DNA of 64,000 nt from Methylophilus sp. QUAN (GCF_015354445.1 NZ_JADKYT010000001.1:1612001-1676000); one strand, 5' to 3'; positions 49,018 to 58,018 are shown, counted from the first letter of the stretch. Translations and numbers: made by a program. Notes: generated by a model from the letters alone, not told the origin.

Positions 49018-49482
49018 TTACAGCCGCACAACCTTTGGCCAACGCTCATGCTCTATCAGCTCAAAATATTCAGCCGGCGTGGGCACTGTTACGACATAAA
49101 CTCTTTCTTCACCCTGTGGCGTGCGCACAAGCAAGGCTTCGATAGCTTCACCGTCTTTCAAATCAAACCAATATGACTTTCTGCTTGGTTTCCTTTTTGG
49201 ATGTTCTGGATCAATCGTTTCATGGGCAGCCTTTTCCATGAACTTATCAACTTCCAGATAAGCAATCGTTGGGTTAAAACGGTCCCATTTGTGATGATCT
49301 ATTGAATCTTGACGTGCCCAGCCGGTGACTGGCAAAGGACTACCATCAATTTCACCCTGGCGACGCCCCCATACCACAGGCTGATCTCTACCTTGGATTG
49401 GCAGTCGTGCCAAAGGAACTGGAAAGTAGGTCCGGACTGGTTCTACTTTACCGGGAACCCTGAATTCAACGCCACCGCACAT
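49018..49482 (-). CDS. SRAP/HMCES-like protein (short variant)
   Basis: 154 aa. With the ATG at 49482 (AAAGG site) the protein begins MCGGVEF, placing Cys at position 2. SRAP enzymes use that cysteine, after Met removal, to link covalently to abasic DNA. PVVWGRRQGE, GWARQDSI and YWFDLKDGEAIEAL follow. It is shorter than YedK (about 220 aa), so this is a family resemblance rather than a firm call. It is divergent from umuDC with a shared 57-base gap, which fits a DNA-damage role. Confidence 0.55.
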   Translation of the reverse strand: MCGGVEFRVPGKVEPVRTYFPVPLARLPIQGRDQPVVWGRRQGEIDGSPLPVTGWARQDSIDHHKWDRFNPTIAYLEVDKFMEKAAHETIDPEHPKRKPSRKSYWFDLKDGEAIEALLVRTPQGEERVYVVTVPTPAEYFELIEHERWPKVVRL

Positions 49483-49539
49483 AGGCACATCCTTTCTCTC
49501 TTACAGACAGACAATTTCAACTGCGGTAAAATCCTCACC

Positions 49540-50037
49540 ATGGATTCCAAGCTGAACAATATAGTCGATTTTGAAGCTGCAAGGGCTGAGAAACTTGCCG
49601 ATGTGTCATTGAACAATGTCAGCGCGATATACAACCTTGTAGCAGGCAAACCTGTCAAACTTCCTTTGTACGCGTCCGCTGTGCGGGCCGGAGGCTTTGA
49701 AAACCCAGCCAGCGACTATATTGAAAGTGACATCGACCCCACCGAATACCTAATTGATAATCCAAATGCGGCCATGCTGTTGCGCGTCAAGGGCGACAGT
49801 ATGATTGAAGCGGAAATCTTCGATGGAGACATCATCGTTGCCGATACCAAAATCGAAGCTCATGTTGGGGATATCGTTGTCGCTGAAACCGACGAAGGTT
49901 ATACCGTAAAGTACCTTGGAAAGCATTGTCTTATTCCTGGCAACCCAAACTACCCCACCATGTACTTTAAGGACATGCAGGAGTTGCGATTGGTTGGGGT
50001 TGTCATAAGCAAGATGAAACGCTTGAAAAGACGATGA
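49540..50037 (+). CDS. umuD: UmuD/MucA-type translesion polymerase subunit
   Basis: 165 aa. The self-cleavage site is Ala-Gly in [10 protein letters not shown]; the catalytic Ser is in [17 protein letters not shown] and the Lys in GYTVKYLG, as in LexA/UmuD peptidases. RecA-DNA filaments trigger trimming to the active form. A leading extension of the frame to 49309 overlaps the SRAP-like gene and is rejected. I found no clear LexA box in the gap. Overlaps umuC by 4 bases. Confidence 0.9.
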   Translation: MDSKLNNIVDFEAARAEKLADVSLNNVSAIYNLVAGKPVKLPLYASAVRAGGFENPASDYIESDIDPTEYLIDNPNAAMLLRVKGDSMIEAEIFDGDIIVADTKIEAHVGDIVVAETDEGYTVKYLGKHCLIPGNPNYPTMYFKDMQELRLVGVVISKMKRLKRR

Positions 50038-51302
50038 AGAAAAGCTATTACTTAATTGATGGCAACTCGTTTTATGTATCAGCGCACACTGCTTTTGATC
50101 CTACACTGAGGGGGAAACCTGTAGTCGTTCTTTCCAATAATGACGGATGTGTGGTGGCTTTAAATGCAGAAGCAAAACACAAGATAAAACGTGGAACGCC
50201 TTTTTTCCAAATCAAAAACGATCCTGAACTCAGAGATGTGGTGGCACTGAGTAGCAACTATGCGCTCTATGCTTCAGTAAGCACCAAGTTCATGAATCTC
50301 ATAGGTGAATATTCACCAAACCAATTTTTATACAGCATTGACGAAAGTTTCCTCGATTGCACAGGCATACCAGGCCGCCATGTAACGCGTGCAATGGAGA
50401 TCAAGCACAGATGTAAGAAAGAATTGCGATTGCCCGTTTGCGTTGGAATAGGAGAAACCCTTACCCTGGCCAAGTTAGCAAATCACATCGCCAAAAAAGA
50501 TGCCAATTTTGAAGGCGTAGTTGATTTAAACGAGTGGGAACCTCATCGATTAATCGAAAAGTTCAGCTTAACTGATGTTTCAGAAATTTGGGGCGTCGGA
50601 AAGCGTTACGCTTTACGCCTCAATAAGCTGGGAATACTGTCTGTTCAAGACCTCAAAAATGCCGATCCTGAGTTTATCAGGCAACAGTTCTCAGTCGTTC
50701 TGGAGAAAACAGTACGCGAGCTAAATGGCGTCGCATGTATAGAGTTTGAAGAAGACCGAGCGGAAAAAAAGCAAATCATGAGCTCCCGATCCTTTGGTCA
50801 CGCAGTAAGAAGCCTGTCCAGTTTGCAGGAAGCCGTGTCTACCTTTTTAAGCCGAGCTGCAGAGAAATTGAGAGCGCAAGGATCTCATGCGCGTGTATTG
50901 ACTGTTCACATATCTACCAGTCAATTTGGCGACGGTCCTAAATATGGCGAAAGTATTACCGTCCGGCTGCCTTCGCCTACCAACGACATCCTACAGCTGA
51001 ATGTTGTGGCCATGAGGCTGCTCAAAAAGATTTATCGAAGCGGATATGAATATCGACGCGCTGGAGTCATGCTGGACGACATTACACCGCCAGGATACAT
51101 TCAATCCGACCTACTTGGTATTGTCCCTTCAGACGGCAAACGCCAGGCATTGATGTCTACCCTCGACAAGATAAACGCAAAGCTGGGTAAGAACGTAGTG
51201 CATGTGGGGACGCTTGGAAATAGTCCCGACTGGAAAATGCGCCAAGATTATCCCAGCCCTCGCTTTACGACTCAAATATCAGACATCCCAATAGCGCGCT
51301 AG
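50034..51302 (+). CDS. umuC: UmuC-type Y-family DNA polymerase
   Basis: 422 aa, full length. Palm motifs [17 protein letters not shown] and YSIDESFLD carry the catalytic acidic residues. The HhH region [18 protein letters not shown] and the little-finger domain follow; the tail has the DUF4113-like end with VVHVGTLG. With UmuD' it forms a Pol V-like enzyme that copies past lesions. ATGA coupling to umuD. Confidence 0.95.
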   Translation: MKKSYYLIDGNSFYVSAHTAFDPTLRGKPVVVLSNNDGCVVALNAEAKHKIKRGTPFFQIKNDPELRDVVALSSNYALYASVSTKFMNLIGEYSPNQFLYSIDESFLDCTGIPGRHVTRAMEIKHRCKKELRLPVCVGIGETLTLAKLANHIAKKDANFEGVVDLNEWEPHRLIEKFSLTDVSEIWGVGKRYALRLNKLGILSVQDLKNADPEFIRQQFSVVLEKTVRELNGVACIEFEEDRAEKKQIMSSRSFGHAVRSLSSLQEAVSTFLSRAAEKLRAQGSHARVLTVHISTSQFGDGPKYGESITVRLPSPTNDILQLNVVAMRLLKKIYRSGYEYRRAGVMLDDITPPGYIQSDLLGIVPSDGKRQALMSTLDKINAKLGKNVVHVGTLGNSPDWKMRQDYPSPRFTTQISDIPIAR

Positions 51303-51350
51303 GAGCCGTTTAAATTAACTGGCCCAACCGTTACCATTGGCTTACTTTTT

Positions 51351-51602
51351 TTATTCAGTCTGATTTAAGAAATCGTAGCCAACTCTGTCGAAATAATCAT
51401 TTGCCAACCGTGATTCATCAGATCCATGCCGAGATAAATTATCTGGACGCGGGTCGGCCACCGTATTTTGCAAATAGCAAAGGTCAGCAATAAATCCATG
51501 CAGGACTTCAACCGGCGTTGTGTTAATTTCCTTGCACATATCGAGAAATTCCTGCGGCAGGCCTAATTCAATGTACTGTGGAAAAATACTACTCTCACTC
51601 AT
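51351..51602 (-). CDS. Hypothetical protein (83 aa)
   Basis: Starts MSESSIFPQYIELGLPQEFL; acidic, helical. Overlaps the upstream membrane gene by 8 bases. No family recognised. Confidence 0.55.
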   Translation of the reverse strand: MSESSIFPQYIELGLPQEFLDMCKEINTTPVEVLHGFIADLCYLQNTVADPRPDNLSRHGSDESRLANDYFDRVGYDFLNQTE

Positions 51603-51831
51603 AACTCTTAACCCTATCTATTGTCATGATGACTAATCTCCATAAAAGAATAGCAATCATTAATATAAAACCGCTCATAATCATGCTCACGGCCAGTGAC
51701 AATGGGTAGGCCAGCATCTCCCCGCCAAAGGTGCCCTTGCCCAGGAGGACTTCCGCCGGCTGAAGCAGCTGAGTCGATATAACGATGCTCAGCAACAGTA
51801 CAATTAAAGTCAGGTTGTTCTTGTTGATCAT
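51595..51831 (-). CDS. Small two-pass membrane protein (78 aa)
   Basis: LTLIVLLLSIVISTQLL and LAVSMIMSGFILMIAILLW form membrane helices around a short exposed loop. First of a coupled pair with the 83-aa gene. Function unknown. Confidence 0.6.
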   Translation of the reverse strand: MINKNNLTLIVLLLSIVISTQLLQPAEVLLGKGTFGGEMLAYPLSLAVSMIMSGFILMIAILLWRLVIMTIDRVKSYE

Positions 51832-51888
51832 AATTATCCTGTCAAGACATTGGCCATGTGTAACCAGATCATTTAATTCTGGGCAAGC

Positions 51889-52236
51889 TTAATTATTATC
51901 CTGTTGTTCTGCACTAAACAACGGAGCTACCAACATCATAATAAACAATAACCACATACTTCCGGCCATCCACCACCATCCAAATTTGTCGAATTGGAGG
52001 ATTATGTGTGCCGCGGGTGCGCCTAAACAAGTTCCACAGTCTCCCATTTCATTGGCGATCGCTACCAACGTTGGAGAAAACAACGCGTATAGTGTTGCCA
52101 GGCATGCAACAAGACCCGCAAGAACGTGAATGCCATATCGATACCCAATATAAAATGGCAACAGAATAAATCCAGCCAATCCAATACCAGCGATCATACC
52201 GCTGATTAAACCACCACCGCTGTTTTCGTCACTCAT
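51889..52236 (-). CDS. Hypothetical membrane protein (115 aa)
   Basis: Three or four membrane segments, Gly-rich at the start (LISGMIAGIGLAGFILLPF), then VLAGLVACLATLYAL and a final WWWMAGSMWLLFIMMLV. Two cysteines in DCGTCLG face a loop. No family recognised. Confidence 0.6.
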   Translation of the reverse strand: MSDENSGGGLISGMIAGIGLAGFILLPFYIGYRYGIHVLAGLVACLATLYALFSPTLVAIANEMGDCGTCLGAPAAHIILQFDKFGWWWMAGSMWLLFIMMLVAPLFSAEQQDNN

Positions 52237-52320
52237 ACTATCCCCATCTATTGAAGCAAGTTTTTATCAATCGTGATTGAGTAATGCCTGGTACTGGCTT
52301 AGAGCTTAATATCGGTTTGT

Positions 52321-52668
52321 TCAAACAGGGCATTTAACTTCTTTGCGATTCGAACTAATATTAGGTAAATCAGTTGCTTTTTCACCAGTACGCATTTTAT
52401 TAAAATCAACCAGTCTCATTTCGTCTCGGTAACAAGTATCACCGACCTTAACAAGCTTCCAGCCAGTCTGAAATGATCCTTTTTTAATTTCGCAGTCACC
52501 CTTTTTAGGAGTTCCTAAATTCACTGGCATCTTGCAATTAGGTGAGCCAATAATAGTGGCCGTATATTCGGTGTCCTTAATTTCTGAATCTAAGACTACT
52601 TCTGTAGCTTCTCCAGCATGGGCTATTGTTGAAGCAGCAATCAATATTGATAAGAATCGTTTTTTCAT
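52321..52668 (-). CDS. Secreted or periplasmic hypothetical protein (115 aa)
   Basis: Signal peptide MKKRFLSILIAASTIAHA with AHA-G cleavage. The mature part has four cysteines (PNCKM, KGDCEI, DTCYR, VKCPV), likely two disulfides. No family recognised. Confidence 0.65.
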   Translation of the reverse strand: MKKRFLSILIAASTIAHAGEATEVVLDSEIKDTEYTATIIGSPNCKMPVNLGTPKKGDCEIKKGSFQTGWKLVKVGDTCYRDEMRLVDFNKMRTGEKATDLPNISSNRKEVKCPV

Positions 52669-52678
52669 GGTTTCCCCT

Positions 52679-53011
52679 TTATTGTTTCAACCTTTTCATA
52701 ACCGGCATTACTTCATATCGAGATTGATCGTAGCCCAAAACAAGCATAACGCTGGTACCCAACGAACTAACATCCTCGATATCAACAGTGCCACCTTCAT
52801 ATTTGTAGAATTTATCCTCAAGCCAGCTTTTAAAGTCAGGCTGGATATCAATACACAGCTTGATGATGCCCAAGCCTCTCACATCATTTTTTGCAGTTCC
52901 ATAAAGGCCATCCAGTACGTTGCACACCTTTTCATAAAAGGCTTTGTCCGAAGCCTCAAAGTTTGCTTTTAAAGCTTGATTGGCGCTGTACGCCTCAATT
53001 AAGTCAGTCAT
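52679..53011 (-). CDS. Hypothetical protein (110 aa)
   Basis: Acidic, helical; starts MTDLIEAYSANQALKANFEA. The ATG has an AAGG site; a frame nine codons longer begins in the gap. It is 10 bases before the secreted-protein gene. Function unknown. Confidence 0.55.
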   Translation of the reverse strand: MTDLIEAYSANQALKANFEASDKAFYEKVCNVLDGLYGTAKNDVRGLGIIKLCIDIQPDFKSWLEDKFYKYEGGTVDIEDVSSLGTSVMLVLGYDQSRYEVMPVMKRLKQ

Positions 53012-53058
53012 TTTCGTACCTTGTTTGGCTAGACGCAAATCGCGTTCTAGTTTTTGTA

Positions 53059-53268
53059 TTAGTCATTGTATGCAATGTTCTCACATACACCAGACTCGTT
53101 CTTGCACTGGTCACATGATTTGCAATCGAAGCAATAAGGGCACCCGCAATCCGCTCCACCACAGTGACAGCAATCGAATAAATAGGCACAGTCTTTCTTT
53201 TGTTCTTTAAATGTCATTGCCTTAGTCCCTTCAGCCCGTGCGGCCGATTGTTCAACTCTGGATTTCAT
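53059..53268 (-). CDS. Cysteine-rich small protein (69 aa)
   Basis: Eleven cysteines in the last ~40 residues, largely as CxC and CxxC steps: CCHCGGADCGCPYC, FDCKSCDQCKN, then GVC. Density and spacing suggest several zinc or iron sites, like ferredoxin-type or metallothionein-like proteins, though no 4Fe-4S signature is complete. Overlaps the zinc-ribbon gene by 17 bases. Function unknown. Confidence 0.55.
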   Translation of the reverse strand: MKSRVEQSAARAEGTKAMTFKEQKKDCAYLFDCCHCGGADCGCPYCFDCKSCDQCKNESGVCENIAYND

Positions 53269-53485
53269 CATTCCAGCTTGTAACGGCTTTAACTTTGACA
53301 ACCTTATTCAATGGCTCACCACAATCACTGCACTTGGGTTTACTTTCACTGGTGATTCTGAAATTATCTGTATCGATCTCATTCCCGTTCCATTGATAAG
53401 ACCGATTACAGGAGCTGATCATGTTTGTGTAGAATCCGCTTCGTCCACCACAGTGTGGGCATTTGTCTGCCAGTATCTTCATCAT
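53252..53485 (-). CDS. Zinc-ribbon protein (77 aa)
   Basis: KCPHCGGRSGFY near the start and KCSDCGEPL near the end form one zinc site. Same build as the ribbons at 34568 and 43759. Promoter at 53515. Coupled to the Cys-rich gene. Confidence 0.6.
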   Translation of the reverse strand: MMKILADKCPHCGGRSGFYTNMISSCNRSYQWNGNEIDTDNFRITSESKPKCSDCGEPLNKVVKVKAVTSWNDEIQS

Positions 53486-53514
53486 TAACCGCTTACATAT
53501 TGATTGATAACTTC

Positions 53515-53542
53515 AATCTAACATGGCGCATTTAGAAAGCAA
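53515..53542 (-). promoter_or_regulatory. Promoter of the zinc-ribbon/Cys-rich unit
   Basis: TTGCTT, 16 bp ending TGT, TAGATT, then GAAGTT on the minus strand. Confidence 0.6.
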
Positions 53543-53591
53543 CACGCATCCTCAGCATGAATAAAACTTAATAATCACTTTTTCTACCTTC

Positions 53592-53861
53592 TCATTTACG
53601 TGCATTCCAAGCAATTTCTGCCTTTGGCCCAATAACAATCTTTACACGACTATTAGCCTTTTTCATAATGGTATCAGCTTGCTCACGAGACCTTGCCAAT
53701 GCCAATTCAATTGGGTCGGACTCATTGAGAATTGAAACTGAAACATCAAACTTTCTGCCTTGGTCTCTATAGAAGTTCAATATAGCTTGCTCTTCCTCAG
53801 TCAACATGGCAAAGATTCGGCCATCGAGTGCTTTGATTGCATCAAGAGTTGGGATTGTCAT
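53592..53861 (-). CDS. Hypothetical protein (89 aa)
   Basis: Starts MTIPTLDAIKALDGRIFAML; helical, basic end. TAGGAG site before the ATG. No family recognised. Confidence 0.55.
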   Translation of the reverse strand: MTIPTLDAIKALDGRIFAMLTEEEQAILNFYRDQGRKFDVSVSILNESDPIELALARSREQADTIMKKANSRVKIVIGPKAEIAWNARK

Positions 53862-53900
53862 TTAAAGGCTCCTAGCAACAAATTGTTAAGCGTTAAATTT

Positions 53901-54332
53901 TCATGACTTTTCATGAAAACAACGGACGTTCTTTATTCCACTGCAGTCCACGTCCGGCGGCACTTTAGTATAGACAACGGTAATTTTTCCGGCTTGGCTC
54001 ATTATTCTAACCAACCCGCCATAACTATTTCTAATAACATTTTCAGCATAATCTGGAGAAATGAGATGTATTGCATCATTATTTCTAATAGTTTCGAAAG
54101 ATTGCTCTTTTAAGGAATCATCATCAGTTCTATAGACCATGCGAGCCAACACAATATTTTTTGTTAGCTCACCATCTGGGATAGAAGGCTCATCCATATA
54201 AAGTATACGGGCCGATTTGATAAGCTGGTCAGCCTGGTACGCAATAGCTTCTTCTGGACTCATTTTGTTGAAATTGCAGCTTGCTAAAAGTGTGCCGCAT
54301 ATCACCACTGCAGCGACAGTTAATTTATACAT
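53901..54332 (-). CDS. Lipoprotein (143 aa)
   Basis: Signal peptide with lipobox TLLASC (Cys19), mature part acidic, with a C-terminal cysteine pair (VDCSGIKNVRC). No family recognised. Repeat R1 at 54378 lies upstream of it. Confidence 0.65.
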   Translation of the reverse strand: MYKLTVAAVVICGTLLASCNFNKMSPEEAIAYQADQLIKSARILYMDEPSIPDGELTKNIVLARMVYRTDDDSLKEQSFETIRNNDAIHLISPDYAENVIRNSYGGLVRIMSQAGKITVVYTKVPPDVDCSGIKNVRCFHEKS

Positions 54333-54377
54333 TCGGATGGTCCTTTTTTATACACACGGCATCCCAGTTTTTAGGGA

Positions 54378-54455
54378 TTGGCCCAAGTAGTCCAAATCTA
54401 CCCGGGCCGGTACAACGTTTATCTAGAAGAGAGAGGAATCTAGATAATTTAATCC
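54378..54455. repeat. Repeat R1 of a ~75-bp hairpin element
   Basis: Two inverted repeats, GGCCC/GGGCC and TTATCTAG/CTAGATAA. About 43 of the first 48 bases equal those at 57910. It lies between the lipoprotein gene and the stop of the 301-aa gene. Confidence 0.75.
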
Positions 54456-54495
54456 TATAACAAGATTTAGGGTAATCAAGAAGGATGGTCTAAAT

Positions 54496-55401
54496 TTATT
54501 TATCTTCTTGCTCTGTTAGTAAGCTAAATGCCTTAGATCCAGCCTCCATAAAGCCTTGATGATTTTCTATATATAGTTCTTTTATTTCCTCAATTGGATA
54601 GACTTCAAAATAATTAATCGCTAAATTAAGTTGCGCTTCTATCCAGGGAGATATTAATTTCTTGAAATCATCTTCAGAACAATTTTCCAATTTTTCTGAT
54701 AAAAATTGCTGGAAATCATCCCTTTCGTAGAGCTCAAGCATGGCAAATCGTTGGCCTAAAATATAAGCAATGCCAAAGGTAAGCACCATCGGTATCACTT
54801 GAGCATACGCTTTACAGAGAGCGCCCCAATACTGACCTAATCTCAAGATACTGGTTTTACGATCAACGTTTAATTTAAATCCCTCCAGGGTGTCTGCCAC
54901 AATTGTTTGATCTTCCACATTTAGCCTCCACCACTTTGCCAGTCGCTGAGGCAGCGTTGACATCCATTTACTATTTGGACTAACTAAAAAAATTTCTTCA
55001 CCAATTTTTCTAGTGACGGCTTTCCTGGCAGTAGGGGAAACTTCATATATGGCTTCTACCGCTAGTTTAATGCTCCACTTGAAACCGGTGCTATCTGTAT
55101 CAGGGTTGTGCCGATCATTAAAAGGAAGTGGCTTATGCATCTGAAGGAAAAGAATTTCGGACTGTTCTCTTACTCTTTCTTTAAGTTCACCTTCTGAGAT
55201 ATCTTCATCAAAAGGTCCAGGGATTAGGTCGGATTTTACTGCATTGGTTAGTGCATGCCAGTCATCCCAAAACATAAGTTTGGCTGTGACTTCCTGTAAT
55301 TTTGATAATTGAAAATGTGGATAGATTTCGTGTAGCTGCTTGGCAACTTTTTTTGCACGATCAATAGATGGTGGGACTACTGGAGATATTGGAAATGCCA
55401 T
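54496..55401 (-). CDS. Hypothetical protein with glyoxalase-superfamily-associated motif (301 aa)
   Basis: Residues 13-55 read AKKVAKQLHEIYPHFQLSKL, then QEVTAKLMFWDDWHALTNAV, the same kind of helical unit as in the 35470 gene and in many plasmid proteins. The rest is soluble and unrecognised, with one weak hydrophobic patch (VIPMVLTFGIAYILG). First in a block bounded by repeats R1 and R2. Confidence 0.55.
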   Translation of the reverse strand: MAFPISPVVPPSIDRAKKVAKQLHEIYPHFQLSKLQEVTAKLMFWDDWHALTNAVKSDLIPGPFDEDISEGELKERVREQSEILFLQMHKPLPFNDRHNPDTDSTGFKWSIKLAVEAIYEVSPTARKAVTRKIGEEIFLVSPNSKWMSTLPQRLAKWWRLNVEDQTIVADTLEGFKLNVDRKTSILRLGQYWGALCKAYAQVIPMVLTFGIAYILGQRFAMLELYERDDFQQFLSEKLENCSEDDFKKLISPWIEAQLNLAINYFEVYPIEEIKELYIENHQGFMEAGSKAFSLLTEQEDK

Positions 55402-55610
55402 GGTTTTTCCTTGTTAAAGGCAACTATCCCGCTTCATTGCATTCTTCAAGAAAAAAATTGGACACAATTCAATTCACAACTCGATGTTAGTTAACTTCGC
55501 CAGTGCGGGAGGCGCGGTGTCGGTCACCACGCAACAATTTTACCAGATTTACTCTGGTCTGACAGGTATCTTAGTTTCGATAGTTATATAGATTGTACGC
55601 ATCCATTCTT

Positions 55611-56705
55611 TTAGGCTTCCAAATCCAGGATGGTCTTTATTTGTTCATCTGTTAGCCGTCTTTTTGACTTAGGCAATACAATCAATACGCTCAGTATCAG
55701 ATCACCAGATTCACCCAGGTTATTCACCAATCCCATTCCTGATAATCTTATTTTTTTACCTGAATTTGTCCTTGGCTGAATATTAACAAGTGCCTTTTTA
55801 CCAGTCGGTAGATCTATTTCCGTAGACCCACCTAGTAAAGCTAAACTGTATGGCACTTTTAAGCTGCCAGTTACATCCATACCGGTAAACTTAAATCCAT
55901 CCTTTGATTTAATAGTTATTTTTATTTCAAGGTCACCATTTACGCCACCAGATTCAAAGTATTTACTTTGTTTACCCAGTTTCTTAACCACTAGAACACT
56001 GCCATCAACTACACCTTTTGGTATGTTAATTTGATTGGTGATCGTTTCGTAAACGAGGCCATCGCCATCACATTTTTTACAATATTGATGAGTCTGACCA
56101 AACCCATTGCAAAACCTACAATATGATCTACCACTCCGGCTTGTCGATCCGCAATGTTTACATCCAACCAGATAAGTACCTACACCATCACAATCAGGAC
56201 AAATTCTCACTTCTTTTCTTGTGTAGCTTATTTTTCCGCCATTCAATGCAACATCTAAGGTGATGGTTGTTTTCCATTTTACATTGCCACCTCTTGGATA
56301 ATATCGCTCACGCCATGAATCAAATTCTTCATCCTCTCGTTCTTGCTCTCTTGGACTTTGATGTGTTCCGTGATTGCATTGCAATCTATCATATCTATCT
56401 CGCAATATCTGATTACTGAGCGTGTTGTATGCCTGCTGAATTTCCTTGAATTTAATCTCAGCCTCATTTTTATCAATAGATTCCCTGTGGCGGTCCGGAT
56501 GCCATTGCATCGCGGCTCTTTTGTAGGCAATCCGAATCTCTTCATCTGTTGCATCAACAGAAACGCTCAACACATTGTAATAATCCAAACACAACCCCCT
56601 ATCTGTAACCAGTTGATATGCACGTATTGCATTTGCACATCTGGCTGGCACGAACATTATCCATGGCGTCTTGGATTGTAACAAATCCCCTGACGTGTTC
56701 ACCAT
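55611..56705 (-). CDS. DnaJ-like co-chaperone with N-terminal extension (start uncertain)
   Basis: 364 aa. The J-domain is at ~41-108 with HPDRH (HPD at 69-71). It has four zinc-finger repeats in DnaJ order (CPDCDGVG, CKHCGS, CRFCNGFG, CKKCDGDG), then the two substrate-binding beta domains. It differs from DnaJ in a ~40-residue extension before the J-domain and a short link in place of the Gly/Phe region. The second finger repeat is degenerate. It would stimulate the host DnaK. Starts at 56705 or 56657 are both possible. Confidence 0.85.
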   Translation of the reverse strand: MVNTSGDLLQSKTPWIMFVPARCANAIRAYQLVTDRGLCLDYYNVLSVSVDATDEEIRIAYKRAAMQWHPDRHRESIDKNEAEIKFKEIQQAYNTLSNQILRDRYDRLQCNHGTHQSPREQEREDEEFDSWRERYYPRGGNVKWKTTITLDVALNGGKISYTRKEVRICPDCDGVGTYLVGCKHCGSTSRSGRSYCRFCNGFGQTHQYCKKCDGDGLVYETITNQINIPKGVVDGSVLVVKKLGKQSKYFESGGVNGDLEIKITIKSKDGFKFTGMDVTGSLKVPYSLALLGGSTEIDLPTGKKALVNIQPRTNSGKKIRLSGMGLVNNLGESGDLILSVLIVLPKSKRRLTDEQIKTILDLEA

Positions 56706-56776
56706 CCTCGGGAAAACGGCACCCTTTCTTCAGGGTAACAATCAGGGAATGGCGCTTTTGGAAATCAACACTCGTC

Positions 56777-57523
56777 CTAAACATGAATGAAAATCGGTCG
56801 CTCTACCTCGGACTTTCTTAGGTTTCCTATAAGGAAGGGTTGGCCTTCCTGGATTTCGTAAAGTTTAATAATGAAATCATGCATGGCGTTTTCGTCAATC
56901 TGCAGATCATTAATCTCTAGGAAGCGATGCACATCCATATTATTCATTGGCCGTGAATGGCGATGAACTTCCAAAATGTCCAGGGCATAGAAAATATCGT
57001 GATCGATATTGAATTTTCGTTGGCTTTTTGGCTTCTGTACGTCCCACCGCTTAAATATCAACAGGCTTAACAAATCCTGAACGAATTGCCTGAACATGTC
57101 TTTATGCATACCCTCTTTAAATTCGAAAGAGAAATAAAGCAGCTGACGTGACCAAGCGGTTACATGACCACTCATATTTGCCATACTTTTTGGCGCCGCC
57201 AGTATCTCTATAGGGCCTTTACTAACAAGTTTTTCAATTTCCATTTCGGAAATTGAACTGACTGATTTTGCAAGGTAAAGAGTATTTGGGCGCCCTTGAA
57301 ATAGGCAGTAATCCTTTTTTGCCCAGGCCCGCTCTAAAAATGACGCCAGAGTGTCGGTTTCGTCCAGTATTGGTTCGACGTACATGACATTTGTGAGCAC
57401 TTCAATAATCAAACGCCAGCGAACACGCTCTTTCTGTCCTGGGTACGATTCATTGACAATCAATCCTTCAGGCGTAATGAAGTTGAAGTCATTTCCAGTG
57501 CTTTCAATTACGAAGTGCTGCAT
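56777..57523 (-). CDS. Hypothetical protein upstream of the DnaJ-like gene (248 aa)
   Basis: Soluble mixed protein, starting MQHFVIESTGNDFNFITPEG; no family recognised. GGGGGAAG site. Same strand as and 71 bases before the DnaJ-like gene, so probably co-transcribed; it could be a client or partner, by context only. Confidence 0.6.
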   Translation of the reverse strand: MQHFVIESTGNDFNFITPEGLIVNESYPGQKERVRWRLIIEVLTNVMYVEPILDETDTLASFLERAWAKKDYCLFQGRPNTLYLAKSVSSISEMEIEKLVSKGPIEILAAPKSMANMSGHVTAWSRQLLYFSFEFKEGMHKDMFRQFVQDLLSLLIFKRWDVQKPKSQRKFNIDHDIFYALDILEVHRHSRPMNNMDVHRFLEINDLQIDENAMHDFIIKLYEIQEGQPFLIGNLRKSEVERPIFIHV

Positions 57524-57556
57524 GCTTCCCCCGGTTAAATTAGCTTGCAGTATAAA

Positions 57557-57572
57557 TTATCCTGAAGGATAA
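57557..57572. promoter_or_regulatory. 16-bp inverted repeat before the 248-aa gene
   Basis: TTATCCT and AGGATAA flank two bases. It stands between the MazG-like stop and the 248-aa gene; could be an operator or small hairpin. Confidence 0.4.
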
Positions 57573-57578
57573 CTCTGG

Positions 57579-57881
57579 TCAGACTACCTGGCCCAGCTGC
57601 TTACTGTACTCTTTGTACTTTTCAACTTTCGCCACCTTCATGGTGATCGCCGCGATGTCCGGCTTCAACTCAATGCCTCGGCTGGCCAGCACTTGCAGTG
57701 AGCCGAGTAAGTCATTCCATTCAGCGGAAATCCGGTCACGGTTGCTTGTCGGCAAGTCGCGCTGTTCATCAATGCCAAAGCGTATGGCCTTCGACACATG
57801 GTTTTGCAGTGCCAATAACTCCAAGGCGAGTTCGCCCAGCTCTTCGGAAAACACAAGTAATGCATTTTGGTCTTCAGTCAT
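57579..57881 (-). CDS. MazG-like nucleotide pyrophosphohydrolase-related protein
   Basis: 100 aa. LLVFSEELGELALELLALQN has the EExxE-type helix of MazG folds; the second acidic helix with EWNDLLGSLQVL follows. Such proteins break non-canonical dNTPs or NTPs. The start at MTEDQNA is preferred over a frame eight codons longer. It lies inside the R1-R2 block. Confidence 0.6.
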   Translation of the reverse strand: MTEDQNALLVFSEELGELALELLALQNHVSKAIRFGIDEQRDLPTSNRDRISAEWNDLLGSLQVLASRGIELKPDIAAITMKVAKVEKYKEYSKQLGQVV

Positions 57882-57909
57882 ATTATGCCTTTCAGTCAAT
57901 ATCAAAAGA

Positions 57910-57981
57910 TTGGCCCGAGCAGTGCAAATCTACCCGGGCCGTTACAACGCTTATCTAGGAGACTAATCTAGATAATTTCAT
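57910..57981. repeat. Repeat R2 of the ~75-bp hairpin element
   Basis: Same two inverted repeats as R1, slightly shorter in the centre of the second. R1 and R2 are direct repeats that bound the block 54496-57881 (301-aa, DnaJ-like, 248-aa, MazG-like). Confidence 0.75.
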
Positions 57982-58018
57982 CATATGGCGTAATAACTGA
58001 TAGTCAATAGCTGGCATC

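Noticed and set aside
49483-49539. LexA box in the umuDC/SRAP-like gap
   Set aside because: Only a loose ACAG half-site; no CTGT-N8-ACAG palindrome can be read.
54378-57981. R1/R2 as integron attC sites
   Set aside because: They lack the GTTRRRY/RYYYAAC end motifs, and no integron integrase is present; the tyrosine recombinase here has no visible link to them.
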